From Asparagopsis taxiformis (Eukaryota > Rhodophyta > Florideophyceae > Bonnemaisoniales > Bonnemaisoniaceae), in assembly GCA_030407315.1 (NCBI GenBank), contig JALQPE010003128.1, positions 1 to 64,000 of the forward strand: DNA of 64,000 nt. The letters run 5' to 3'. The notes below the pieces were generated by a model, which saw only the letters and a list, made by a program, of their open reading frames with translations, did not search any database and was not told where the DNA came from. Numbering within the stretch: position 1 is the stretch's first letter; each line of letters begins with the position of its first letter. The translations under genes and the position numbers were made by a program. Shown one piece after another: positions 1 to 11,576 of this stretch.

Positions 1-345
1 CCCTGGCGTATTGAGCCTGAAATCGACCCTCGTCAGGACGCCATTTAGCCTTACAGTTAGTGCTTACAGAAGCCAGTGATGAACCCCACTCGGGGCGGCG
101 GCCGGTGCTGGGGCCGTTGTGGCCAAATTATACACCCTGATTTGAATTAAAATTTGGGCTCTTCTCAAAAACATGCAACATGTGAACATGTTTTTTGAGA
201 TGGGGGTGTGCCGTACGGCACAATCGACCGCCAAATCGATGTTTTTTGCAATATTTTTTTGTGCCCGAAATTGTAGAATTTCTGGGCTGGCCAGCAATGC
301 ATCTGAGCTGGACATCCACCGGACGTCCATTTCAGGTTGATCGTG
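1..345 (+). repeat. R repeat, partial unit (copy 1)
   Basis: Part of a ~388-bp repeat found twelve times in the window. It contains the palindromic ACATGT stretch, the perfect 14-bp palindrome GTGCCGTACGGCAC at 208-221, and an AGCTGGACATCCACCGG block. It bounds the decayed cassette on the left and is cut by the window edge. Positions 346-613 resemble 49250-49515 and hold only the 3' flank of gene 1. Confidence 0.9.
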
Positions 346-613
346 TATCGTGCACGTCCACAACATTACCGGAAGCAAGTAGGCGATGAAGCACGTACAA
401 ACCCAATTGTTCTGCTATTTCTAGCATAGACCATCGAGTCTAGAGATGTGAGGGAATCGTCTGGAAATCATGCTCCAACCCACGAGGGAATGGACAATCT
501 AGTTTGAAAGCATGGAACGGAAGTACATTATAGTAGGTTCATAGATTGAAAGTGATAAAGGAGATGATTATATTCTCGATAATTGTTTACCAAAGTAGTA
601 GTTGTTAAGCTAT

Positions 614-3600
614 CTAGCCGTCGGAAAATTGTTCTTATCTTCGTCCTCACTATATTCAGGATCTCCCGGCAGAATAGGCATCGGAAACGTGGAGTTGAAT
701 AGCCTTCAAGTGATTCTTAGGCTGTAGGGTTCTTCTTGGGAGCTTCTGTCGTCTTCATCCGCATCATTCCGAGCTGCCCTGTCTTCGGCCTACGATCTTT
801 CTTGACCGGGATGGGACAACTGTCTTGTGGCGAACATTGACAGGTGCCGGTGACTTTGCCTGGCAGACCGGCGCGGAGCATTGGGGATACTTTCTTCTTC
901 GAATCCCAACCGCCTGATGAAACCAAACGAAACATTGTCGGGAATCGGATACGACGCATTCCTGAAAATACGTGTGATACCTCGTTGTCGTGTGTGACAC
1001 AACTCTGTCGACATGCCCTGCCCGGCATGTACATGGCCGTGACCGATGAAGAGCTGACCAACGTGGCGGAACGATTACCTTCTTCAGCTTCATCGTCTTG
1101 GCGTACATATCTAATTCCAGCGCTTTGGAAAAGACGTACTTGTGGGACCCTGGACACACCCAGATAGGGAATGGGTCATCTCCGTTGCAATAACAAAGTA
1201 ACCGGAAGTTGATCTTTGCGGTCGCGAGGAGGAACAGGAAATCATTGTGTGGGACCTGCCGAGGACACCCCTTTCCCGTTATCAAAACCGTCCCCCAGAT
1301 GCCGGCATGACAAGTTTTCTCCCGGTAAACCGCACTCCTCCAGCCCTATCAGCCGGACAAGGATTCCCAACCACACATCCAGAGGGCTCGCCGCGTCACA
1401 AACTTGAACCGGTCGATATGCGTCTCATCGTTCTCGGCATAGTCAACCAGGCAGTGGCGCGTAGACGTGAAGCGAGCCCTCCCCTCATTCCGGTTCTTCT
1501 CTCTGTTTCATCGTCCCCTGTATTGACAATGGGACTCCACAGCTGCCGGTTCCCAGGGTCCTTGTGCACCTGCTCCCCCTCCCATTTTCCCAATAAGTAC
1601 CGAAACAATTCCTGGTTAGGAATTTCTTCCATGAGACCCAAGTCAAATGGGAACTTGTCCGACGCATCGAGGTAGCTTACATCCGCGAAATTGTGCATCA
1701 CCGTATACCCTCGCTCGTTGATTTCCGTTCGGCAATTGTGGAAGTACGCCATACCAGTGCCGGCCTCATACGAATCCTTCCAGCTTGTAGACATTCGCGC
1801 AACCTGGGCGAAGTCCAGCCTCGAGGGTAGAAACGTCGATGTAGGCTCACACATCGCCTTGGCAGCCATCTTCCACGCTGCGAAAAACATCGGATAGATG
1901 GTGTCGATCTCCAAAACAAGATGACGAGCCCGATGTTGTTCCGGAATATGCAGCCCTCAAACACAGGGTCCATCGCCACTTGCTTCAAATACCTCACCTC
2001 TCTGCCCTCCTCATCGATTTCCACACTCTCCAATAACAACCTGAGCTCAATCGGGGGCAGACAGCCAACCCTCACGATGCGATGACGTCCGCGGGACGCT
2101 GCGCCAGATGATGCCCTTCGGCTCGGTCTTTGACTTCGAAATCGTCGGGAAGAGATGGCATACGGTCGTCGAACAGGAGGTCGTGTTCAGAAGGAGAGTC
2201 ACGAACGATGTAACCGTCTTCATCGACTTCCACTCCTTCCGGAACAGTGAATGTAATTGTCACTTCGCGGACCCCCTTGCTTTCGACTTGGCCCTCGTCT
2301 GCACCCTGTTTGTCTTCCTCGTCCGAAGCGGTATGGACAGATTCTTGGTTGGAGGGAGTCGCACCAGCACGTTGGTTATCTTGGGGGACAATCTCAACGG
2401 CAGAATCGGGGGAACGGGCGGAGTCTTCGTCACCCTCATCACCGGAAACAGTGGCTTGTTGTTGATCGGTGGGTTATCAACAAAACGGCCTGCTCTTCTT
2501 CCCCGGCGGATTGTTGTACCACAACCGGCTCTTCTTCCTCGAGGCGTGTGCTCCCCGTCGAGCGAAGTCGCTGTGAACGGCGGCGGATGCCATGCGAAGC
2601 AGGCTCATGTTCGACATTCCGCTGCTTCTTGTGAGTGAGTCTCACATTGGCAGCAGAAGGGCGGCGTTTGCGTCGAGCCTTAGTCTTCTTCAATGTCGGA
2701 TTGAAAAACTCTTTCAAGTTCGTTTCCAAATCCTGTAAACGCGTGGTTCTCCGTCGCATTCGAACCTCACTGCTCCGGTCGTCCCCTCTATACATTGCAA
2801 TGGCATTGGTGAGATGCCATTGCAACTCCTTCGGCTGCTTAACCGACCCAATTGCCATCTCTGTGCTCAGAAATGACTTGCGCATAATACTCTTTGGGCG
2901 CCCATACGCAGCGTACAGAGAATTTGCGATTGCAGTCACGCGACGGACGTATGTATAGAAGTCGTTCACGTCAAAGCGTCCATCCGGACGTCCACCATGA
3001 GCAGGGTTCAAGTACTCCGAAAGACCACGCAAGACGAAGACAAAGTTTTCTTCCAGCAACTCGCGCACTATCTTGTGGTCCAGGTGCGTTATCCCAATCT
3101 CGTTGCGGCGCTCGGAATTGTTCAGCTCACGCAACACTTCGTCGAGAACAGGATGCTTCAGCGTTGCTATAGCCAAACGCGTCCACCGCCGGGCCGTGTT
3201 CGTTGAATTCATCATCCCCATGAACTGCGCCTCGAACAATGTTCGGATGACATCAGACTCACGCAAGTCGCCAGCGTTTTCCACGTTTGTTTGCAACAGC
3301 AATCGTACGGATGAACTGCTGGATGGACGACAAGATTCGAACCAGGGAGCGCTCCGTCAGTTGCGTCCCAGTCGTATGGTTCGACTCTGCACTCTTGTGG
3401 ATGATCTCATGAGGCTGAAGATCACTGTCGTCCTTGCGGCGAAGGTAGTACACATCCAGAGGCTGAGTAACCCAGCGCAAGCGGTTTGCCTCCTGTGGCA
3501 GCTTGGTTCTGTGCATACGGGTGAGGCGCGTGAAGTCATCCGCAATGCTATGCATAGCATTGAGACGATGCAGTCCGTCGATCACGGTCACGTTCGCATT

Positions 3601-4583
3601 GGCATGGAATTTGCCATTCTGGAACAGACGCGTGTCGGCGGGCAGATGCGTGTTCTGCGACCTCAGCACCGTCACAGTGATACGCGAAGAGCTCACATAC
3701 CCCACAGCCAACATATTGTTGCGCAGGTCCTCCACGTGGTCTTCTTTCACATCGCGAAGGGTCACGGCCGGTTCCACTAGCTGCCTCACCAACACAGTCG
3801 CTCCTTCTCCGACGTAATCCGACGTCACAAACTTGGGCACCGTAGTCCCCTGCTGCTCACGAATGCTTTCCGCCACCTCCGGTTCGTCGTCCACCTCGGT
3901 TACGTCCTGCGTAGTAGCTTCGGTGACGTTGGAGCGAGCAGGGTGCTTCGTGCCTCCACTGGAGGCTCTAGCAGAGCGAGCAGGGTGCTTCGTGCCTCCA
4001 CTGGAGGCTCTGGCAGAGCGAGCAGGGCGCTTCGTGCCTCCCGAAACCGGAATGGAGCGTGCTGGATGCTTCGTACCCCCCGAACCAGTGATTTCGCCTG
4101 CTGGACCGGTACTGGGCATCCGTCCCGAGCTGGCCTGGTTCGTCGCTGCGTTGAAGTTTGACGCTGCAGCAGGGGTACGAATGTCGCTAGGGCCATCCTC
4201 CGCAGCGGGGCGCATCATCCGAGTATCCCAAGGGTAAAACGCCGCGGCGTATGCTCCACCCATCGTCTCCGGCGGTCCCTCGGCGCCATCAAACATGTAC
4301 GGGAACGGGAGGTCCTTGAACTTGTCCTTAGTCGCAATGTTGCGCACGACGATATAGTCCGCCTCGTCGGTTCCGGCAGCTTGTGGTTGTGCAGCGTGCG
4401 CGGAAGGCCAACATCGCCACCAGCAGTGCTCACCGAAGCCGTCCCAATATGCACAGCCGCACCGTCCACGTCCGCAAACAAGTCGACATCGACGCCGCGC
4501 TTGAGTCCGCGCGACTCCGCTGACGCGCTCACTTGATCGCCGCAAACCGTTGAAAACAAACTGCTGAAATGCGTATCCGCCAT
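614..4583 (-). pseudogene. Decayed copy of gene 1 (ParB-like + 2OG-Fe(II) dioxygenase)
   Basis: Reads on the minus strand from an ATG at 4583 and is nearly identical along its length to the intact gene at 49516-53448. Single-base indels break it: one T lost near 4374, one T gained near 3286, changes around 2470 and 2100, and several in the dioxygenase part (about 900-1340). The N-terminal repeat based on GGTKHPARS has three units here and two in the intact copy. The ParB-like motif DGLHR and the dioxygenase HND motif can still be recognised, in different frames. Gene context is the same as in the intact copy: R repeats on both sides and a gene 2 copy next to it. The high identity with many frameshifts points to a recent duplication followed by loss of selection, although assembly error could explain some indels. 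Confidence 0.85.
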
Positions 4584-4867
4584 GGTTGTTGAGTTGGAAA
4601 GGAAAAGAGATGGTTGACGTTGACGTATTGGAGTGATGTGGATGGTATGTTTCACGTTAAGTTGAAGATGGTCGTGAACGCCAATCGCTGGAAATAATAA
4701 CACAATACAACCGAAATTTTGTTAGGTACAGACCTATCGTGACCGCTGGAATGCAAGAGAGGCAATCGAGATGTGAGTGTCCGTTCGGAACGGGCCCGAG
4801 TCGGGCTCTCGAAACCTGACGAGGTGGCGTGAAGCAGGCAGTGTCCTTGATGTGTACTGTGTTAAAA

Positions 4868-4925
4868 TTACAGCTGTCAAGCTAGGCGGCTTTTGGGGCG
4901 GCTGCGAGCACCCCTTTATCCGGGG
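4868..4925 (-). promoter_or_regulatory. Conserved block upstream of gene 1
   Basis: Lies between the gene 1 start and the R units. Read on the minus strand it has GGGGTGCTCGC, a GC-rich stretch and GACAGCTGTAAT. The same block stands at 53735-53790 before intact gene 1, and on the plus strand at 60487-60522 before the 761-aa gene. It could be a shared promoter or a transposon subterminal end. Confidence 0.5.
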
Positions 4926-4927
4926 AA

Positions 4928-5480
4928 CACCCTGATTTGAGTTAAAATTTGGGCTATTCTCAAAAACATGCACATGTGAACATGTTTTTGAGATGGGGGT
5001 GTGCCGTACGGCACAATCGACCCGCCCAAATCGTTGATTTTTGCAAGATTTTTTTGTGCCCGAATTTTAGAATTTCTGGGCTGGCCAGCAGTGCAATCGA
5101 GCTGGACATCCACCGGACGTCCATTTCAGGTTGGTCGTGGAGAGTGAGGCGGGACCATGATGGAACAAGGACCAAGACCTGTCCCTGGCGTATTGAGCCT
5201 GAAATCGACCCGTCGTGAGACGCCATTTAGCCTTACAGTTAGTGCTTACAGAAGCCAGTGACAACCCCACTCGGGGCGGCGGCCGGTTCCTGGGGCCGTT
5301 GTGGCCAAATTAGACACCATGATTTGAATTAAAATTTGGGCTATTCTCAAAAACATGCACATGTGAACATGTTTTTGAGATGGGGGTGTGCCGTACGGCA
5401 CAATCGACCCGCTGAAATCAAGGTTTTTTACAATTTTTTTGTGCCCGAAATTCTACAATTTCTGGGCTGGCCAGTAATGC
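4928..5480 (+). repeat. R repeat, two tandem units (copies 2-3)
   Basis: Two head-to-tail units with palindrome GTGCCGTACGGCAC at 5001-5014 and 5388-5401, 387 bp apart. The second ends in a junction that matches the reverse complement of 59930-60085. Confidence 0.9.
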
Positions 5481-6599
5481 AATAGCTATCTGCTCTAAAC
5501 CGATTCTAACAAGCAGAAAGAATCCTCTCCATGACGATGCTCTCGAATTGAGTGCAATGCAACGGACTCCCTCCAAGAGAACGACAAAGCATCGTCTTTT
5601 GCAAGGCATTTCCGTACGAAAAATAATCGAAAAACATATTTGACTTTAACCTAACAGCTATCGCGAGCACCGTACTCAGCTATATTTCCTCTGTAATTTC
5701 CTTCCTCCAACCAATCAATAGCCGCTTGGTCACAGGCTTAAAAGCCTTCCACTGTCTGTCCTATCCATCGAAGACCCTCGGAGGGTTCGATCCAGGCCTT
5801 GATCACCCATGATGGGTGTGCAACCGAGAAATTGAAAATGGAACATATTGCGACAGGGACGAGATGTCATTCAATGAAAGAGAAGTTCTCTTTCGTTTAC
5901 TTTTTTCTAACAAGATTCTAAACGTCTACAAACCCTATGTCGTCCGTCCGTTTTCATCCGGAGAGATGTGGATGTGAGGTAAGACGCAGTGGTGATGTTG
6001 TGTTGATTCCCACAGACGGAGGTGGAGGAGGTGGCTACGGAGGAAGCCTGGAGAACTTCTCTGGTACTGACATCTCACATGTTGAGAACATGTGAGATGG
6101 CAGTACCCATGGATGAGAAGAAACACATGTTCAGGTCCGGTTCGGATATTCTTTCCATTAACGGAGGTGGAGGAGGCTATGGTGGAAGCCTGGAGAACAT
6201 GTGAGATGTCAGTACCCATGGATCACAAGAAGAACATGTTGAGGTGCGGTTCGGATATTCTTTCCATTAACGGAGGTGGAGGAGGCTATGGTGGAAGCCT
6301 GGAGAAGAATAGAATAGTCCTATACCCATGGATCACAAGAAAACGTTGTTGGGCTCCTTTTCGAAGCCCATTCGTCTCTTGAATAAATTTAGCACCCAAA
6401 TCATATACGATTGCCGAGTTGACACCCCGTATGTCTCGTTGGTAGAAATAGCAGGGGTTCCACCACTCAGCTGGCGGGAAGTAGTTACTGATTATATGAG
6501 ATATGGCTTAGCTCCCGCCAAAACCGATAGCTCTGGGCTCAGGTTCTCTAAATGTGGTTATACGAATGTGTTCTGACAATGCTAGAAGACGAATATCTG
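5481..6599 (+). repeat. Spacer shared with the second cassette, with minisatellite
   Basis: About 1.1 kb matching the reverse complement of 58830-59930. No gene is supported. At 5999-6360 is a GGAGGTGGAGGAGG-bearing minisatellite with units of about 110-145 bp, which gives glycine-rich reading frames by chance. Confidence 0.8.
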
Positions 6600-6795
6600 C
6601 ATCCTGATTTGAATTGAAATTTGGGCTATTCTCAAAAACATGCACATGTGAACATGTTTTTGAGATGGGGATGTGCCGTACGGCACAATCGACCGCCGAA
6701 ATCGATGTTTTTTGCAATATTTTTTCTGCCCGAAATTTTAGAATTTCTGGGCTGGCCAGCAATGCATCTGAGCTGGACATCCCCATGTCCAGTGG
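6600..6795 (+). repeat. R repeat, partial unit (copy 4)
   Basis: Carries the palindrome GTGCCGTACGGCAC at 6673-6686 and ends in the AGCTGGACATCC block. It is the reverse-complement counterpart of the unit at 58630-58830 beside gene 2. Confidence 0.9.
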
Positions 6796-7131
6796 CCGTC
6801 CGGATGTCGCTCACCTGGTAAGCGTGATGCACCTGTGACAACCTATGTGACTGCAGTCACAGCCGCCATGGCGGCCGTGCAGTACAACACTCAAAGACAG
6901 GGAATCACAATCTTTTAATATTTTTCTCTACCACGTATCCGTCACAACTTATTACCTACACCGGTTACGGGTTTCAAGACCTTTCCAGTGCTGTGTACCC
7001 GTATACTCTGTTCCGTTCGATATCAACCAGTGTTCCTCACCAAAGAGTGCAAACGTCACGAGATACGTCGTCAAATTTGACTGTCTCGCCGAGCGGTCGC
7101 CATCCTGTACCGAATTTCCACTCATTCCATT

Positions 7132-7863
7132 ATGACGAATAAGCGCAGGCGCAACAGCAATCCGATCGTTGACGATGCAACCGTGCCAATTCTGCGCGAA
7201 CCCGCTAGCCCTTGGGAGGATTCTAGTGACATGGGTACACGTCGAAACGTAGGTCGCGCCGCCCGCGAAACTACTCTCGCTGGCAAAGACTTCCTCCGCC
7301 TCTTGCTGGATTTGTTCGCCCACTCAAGTTTCGCAGACTTCACGGACAAGCCGGGAGGTTTCACATACGCGGACCTTGGCGCTTGGGTTGCGCAGGGCAC
7401 GGAAGAACAATTTCTGGCGCTGCAAGGTCAACTCAGCATGTCCTTCAGCGGTCGTTGGAAGAATGCTGGAGTCCAGGCGGATGTTGCCGAAATCGTCATG
7501 GCAGAGATGAACGTTGAGCGAGCCAAGCAGATTGTTCGTCTGGCATTACCGATTGCCGAGTTTTCAAGACAGGATGAGCGTATCGGGCAATGGGTTGAGC
7601 ACTGCATCCTTTCTGGGATCGTGCCGCAGACCTTCCTTATTGGATGTAACATGCTTCCTTCGCCACTACAGGCGCCGCAGCGCGGGGAACCAAGCGCCTT
7701 CGTTCTTGCTCCACCGGAGACGTTCGAGGTATTGATGTATTTCCAAGCGTTGTCTATCATCCGAAATCACAGCAAGAACCTGCCGCGTCGCCGAATAGGC
7801 GACGCGGCCGAAGAGGGGAACGAAGCCGCACGCGTCCCAGCCCATCGGAAAAGCACTAATCGA
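7132..7863 (+). pseudogene. 5' fragment of gene 2 (methyltransferase-SET)
   Basis: Starts at an ATG with MTNKRRRN and matches the first ~244 residues of the intact gene 2 at 55112-58309, including its helical N-terminal region. Homology stops at about 7863 (after HRKSTNR), where unrelated ACTGTC-rich repeat DNA begins. The methyltransferase and SET domains are therefore missing. Orientation relative to gene 1 is opposite to that in the second cassette: here gene 2 is on the plus strand with gene 1 on the minus strand. Confidence 0.9.
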
Positions 7864-7885
7864 CACTACGGTGTTGAAAAGGGGG

Positions 7886-8460
7886 CCTCAGACAGTACGG
7901 CGAGACAGTGATTTTTACTGTCTGAGACAGTAAAAATCACTATGCGGCAAATGAAAATTAATGCCACACTTGGAGACAGTGATTTGCACTGTCTGGCAGA
8001 CAGTACGGAACACTGTCTGCAGACAGTAAAAAACACTGTCTCACAGTACTGTCTGAGGCAGTGAATGGAGACAGTAAAAATTAATGATTTATTCAATAGC
8101 TGGATATGATGTAATTTACTGTACTGGGCCGTGTTGGCGGATAGTGTTTTGTATTGGCCAAGGCAACATGGCCGGATAGTGAAATACGCTGCCTGGGACA
8201 ATAGATGGAACCAACACGGTGCACTGTCCTGGGCAGTACCTGGAGACAGTGATTTTCACTGTCCTGGGCAGTACCTGTAGACAGTACTTTGTGCTGCCCT
8301 GGGCAGTACCTGTAGACAGTATTTCGTGCTGCCCTGGGCAGCACCTGTAGACAGTATTTCGTGCTGCCCTGGGCAGCACCTGTAGACAGTACTTTGTGCT
8401 GCCCTGGGCAGCACCTGGAGACAGTAAAAGTAGTGTCCTGATATAGTAAAATTCGGTGTC
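7886..8460 (+). repeat. ACTGTC/GACAGT palindromic array with 35-bp tandem repeats
   Basis: Dense inverted copies of ACTGTC and GACAGT. A hairpin at 7907-7941 has 17-bp perfect arms and a 1-nt loop. From 8226 to 8433 there are six units of 35 bp carrying CCTGGGCAG and GACAGT. There are no spacers, so it is not a CRISPR array. Confidence 0.85.
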
Positions 8461-10227
8461 TGGGAGTGGTGGATGAGATGGAGCGTCACGCTGTCGTGGG
8501 CATCTTTCTGGGGTAGAGGAAGGCAGTTCTAGCGCTATGAGGATGGGGCATGGACGGTATTCATATGAGAATGGACAGAATAGTACGGCTAGGAATTTTT
8601 ATTTCGTAGTGACTATGAGCTAGCGAGAGGTATACGCGGTAGGATAGGTAGCAATCTAAGAGGGTGCGATATGGGAAGCTTCACTCTGGATTTGTTTATT
8701 TGCGCAGGCTACATTGAGAGTAAACAATCCCTATGTTAAAAATGCTACTACAACTAACACTATTCCGACGAGTAAAACTAAAACTACTAGAAAAGTCTAG
8801 AAATCTATCAACTGATTGAGCTGCATGAATAAGCTAGGAAATGAAGAGAAGAAGAAAAAATGATGTAGAGAAAGGAAACAAGTTAGTGACGTTGAATTGG
8901 AGAGGGAAATTGATGGTGATTAGGAGACTAACGTACCTTAACAAATACCATTGCATCCCAAATTGAGATATGTACTCACAGGCAGAAAAGAAAAGTAGTG
9001 GAGAAGTGGTAAGAGAGAAAGATAAATGAAAGTAGAAGTGGAACACTCACCGACTGGAAACCTGAGAAAGAGAAAACGAATAGAAAACTGGGTTAGTGGC
9101 GTGAGTTGTGGAAACGTACCATCATGGTTCATAACAGTCGGAGACAAAGCAACAACTTTGGCTTTGGAAGCAGTACTGATGATCTACAACTTATGCTTTG
9201 GAAGCAGTTTAGATGATCTATACGGCTTCCACGGCCAAGGTTGTTGCTTTGTTTCCGACGGATATGAAGATGGAAACAGGGATTTCCAGAATCTGTTGTT
9301 TAAGTAGCACTCTGCGGGCGGAAATGACGTGTAGGAGAACAATAGAGGGATGAGTTTGAAACGGAGCGGTGCGATGGGAGGCCCAGAAAAACGATACCTA
9401 GGGTGCGAATTACGCTTTGAAGCACATGACCTGGCAGAACAGGCGCAAAATTATTGTATCTTCTACCGCCTTCTCTAGTCTATAATGACGTCATCACTAC
9501 AGAAATATAGGAAAAACACTAGCATATGGGGCCTACAGAAAAGGGTGAGGCAAGGAGTAGGAAAACTGGCGCACTTTCCTGGACGAGGAGTCCGCGCTTC
9601 CAGTGATGATTTGGACGGTATATATCGATGACGTCATTGCATGCTCTGAGCACACTTGGCAGGCAGTCAAAGCGGGCCACGTGGATGTGGGCGGCTAGGA
9701 AACAGCAGTGTGGGAGAAATTTTATAATTTTCATGTTGCAAGCGAGCAGTGAATCTGCATTGCAATATATAAATTTATACTAATTTAAGATATCACACCG
9801 AGTACGATTCAACGAGAGATTGTGCTTTCAACTTGTAAATAGGGCCGAAAATGGTAGAGTATACGAGTAGGAAGTACGTGTATGAGAAAATCAGATTCAG
9901 TATTAGTGCCTAGAGCATCACTGCGAAATAAACGGCCGTTTTCCGGAAATGGATACATCTTGGCTGGGTTTGTGGTTAGGGGATGCGATACAAGATAGCA
10001 AAACGATGTTGAGTCCGGATGAAATAGCAATCAATGTGCATAAAGCAATGAGCATAGGGCAAAGCATTGTGGTGAACCAGTTCATTGGATCGAATGAAAG
10101 CCTGGAAAGGTTTCGTAACGGTTAAAAGTAGTAGTACTGTATTGAGATAGTAGTCATGTCGTAGAAGTTTAGAGTTGTATTCTATGCAACAAAACTGAGC
10201 GAAGAAGAAAAGAACAAAAACATCAAG
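8461..10227. other. Region without a supported gene
   Basis: AT-rich DNA with only short open frames. A small direct repeat of CTTTGGAAGCAGT is at 9157-9210, and two copies of the palindrome TGACGTCA are near 9486 and 9629. The left end of the large transposon may lie here, but I cannot place it. Confidence 0.5.
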
Positions 10228-11084
10228 ATGGCTCCGAGACGGACTCCTATTCGAAAGAAAACCACAAGTCGTAGGACAAAGGCGAGATTCGATTCACTCA
10301 ATGTGGCCAGTCCCAGTAAACAGCTTCCTGGGAAACTGCAGGGAGAAATCCGCAGCAGTGATGCAGCCTGCATGAACAAAGAAATCCCGAGAGGTAATGA
10401 GCTACGACGTGAGTGTACCACAGATGACCTATTGGAGTCCCTAATCCCTATGGGTGACACAATAGAAGGTTGTATTGATGTGTACAGCAACAACGATGAA
10501 GCTGGAAGTGACATCTACATAGCATCGAGCACGCTAATGGAATCGGAAGAAGCAACCGGACGAGGTTCTGATTCTATTTCAACTGGAGGCCCGATAGACC
10601 CAAATGCTGGGGATGAAGCATGTGGTGATTTCAAGGCACTACTACGAAGGCCTGCAATGTATGGGGCTCTTCAGCTGAGTGGAACTCAAAGAATGACAAG
10701 AGCCCACTATGAAGGTACCCTGTTCGGAATGAATTTCCGCAGAGATCCAAGTGAGCATGTCCCGTCGGACTCTGTGATGCGACAGAAGATACTACCATTC
10801 TTGAGGAAACACTGCTATGCAAAGAGCTGTGACATAGAGTTTCCGATAGACCTTCGAAAGAGCGGAGCAAGAGCTGCACAGCATCGAGGTGCAGTAGGAA
10901 CCCGTGGAACAACAGATGACAGAGACAATTGTGGAGGAATGGCGAAAGTTCGTATTGTACTCCCAAGCACATGGGCTCTGAAAGATGTCCAGACTCGACC
11001 AATCTTTAAAGCATTCCGCAGTGATGCGAACAATCGAAGCTCGGAAGGAGAAAAATCAACCGCAGAGTGCAGCATTGAAGATTC
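10228..11084 (+). pseudogene. Unrecognised transposon gene, cut by copia element A
   Basis: An open frame from an ATG encodes about 286 residues before entering the LTR of element A at 11085, which supplies the stop. The N-terminus is strongly basic (MAPRRTPIRKKTTSRRTKAR), consistent with nuclear or DNA binding. The middle is acidic and disordered, and residues ~145-215 look folded (HYEGTLFGMNFRRDP, ILPFLRKHCYAKSC). I recognise no family. An open frame beyond the element, 17050-17147 (RVGDVSLVARCGMYRTWVV then stop), may be its tail, but the flanks of element A lack a target-site duplication, so the join is unproven. Confidence 0.55.
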
Positions 11085-11550
11085 TCTTAGAGGTGGTTGA
11101 TTTTACTGAGATGAGAGAGGGAAAGTAGTTGAAGTGTTGGATGACTAAATTCTCTAGCTGCTGGTCTGTGGTAGTCCCTTTTATAGGGAACTCGGTGTGT
11201 GGGATTTCTTCCTCAACGGCTCTCTGCCTGTTCTCAGATCAGATCTGCGGCGGCGGCGGCGGTGAGCGATTAGATCAAGTTTCCAGAAATATATTCCAGA
11301 ATTTCTGAAAACCACACGTGGAAATGGTGCAAATGCAAAAGTTGCAAAATATGATTTCACACAACGGGCCTCGAACTCACGACGCTTCGCACCTCAGACT
11401 GCGTTCTTGACCACTAGACCACACCAGCCGATTTGCTCCTGGCTCTTTCCGATGAGGCACAGTATATGAATCCACAATCATTCCAGAAAACTGTCCAACT
11501 GGTCCACTATCACCAACCAACTAAACAATCATGTGATCGAATCTACAACA
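11085..11550 (-). repeat. 3' LTR of element A
   Basis: Begins TGTTGTAG on the minus strand directly after the purine tract ATCGAGGGGGAG and ends CTCTAAGA. It holds a tRNA-like box A/box B pair, in the sense orientation, at 11411-11421 and 11366-11376. Confidence 0.93.
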
Positions 11551-11576
11551 CTCCCCCTCGATTACATGATCTACTT

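Noticed and set aside
5770..5800. Pol III box B (GGTTCGATCC) in the spacer
   Set aside because: No acceptable box A at the right distance and no cloverleaf; probably chance.
8226..8433. CRISPR array
   Set aside because: The 35-bp units are contiguous without unique spacers and there are no cas genes.
11360..11430. Functional tRNA gene in the LTR of element A
   Set aside because: Box A and B are present but acceptor and T stems do not pair; called only tRNA-like.
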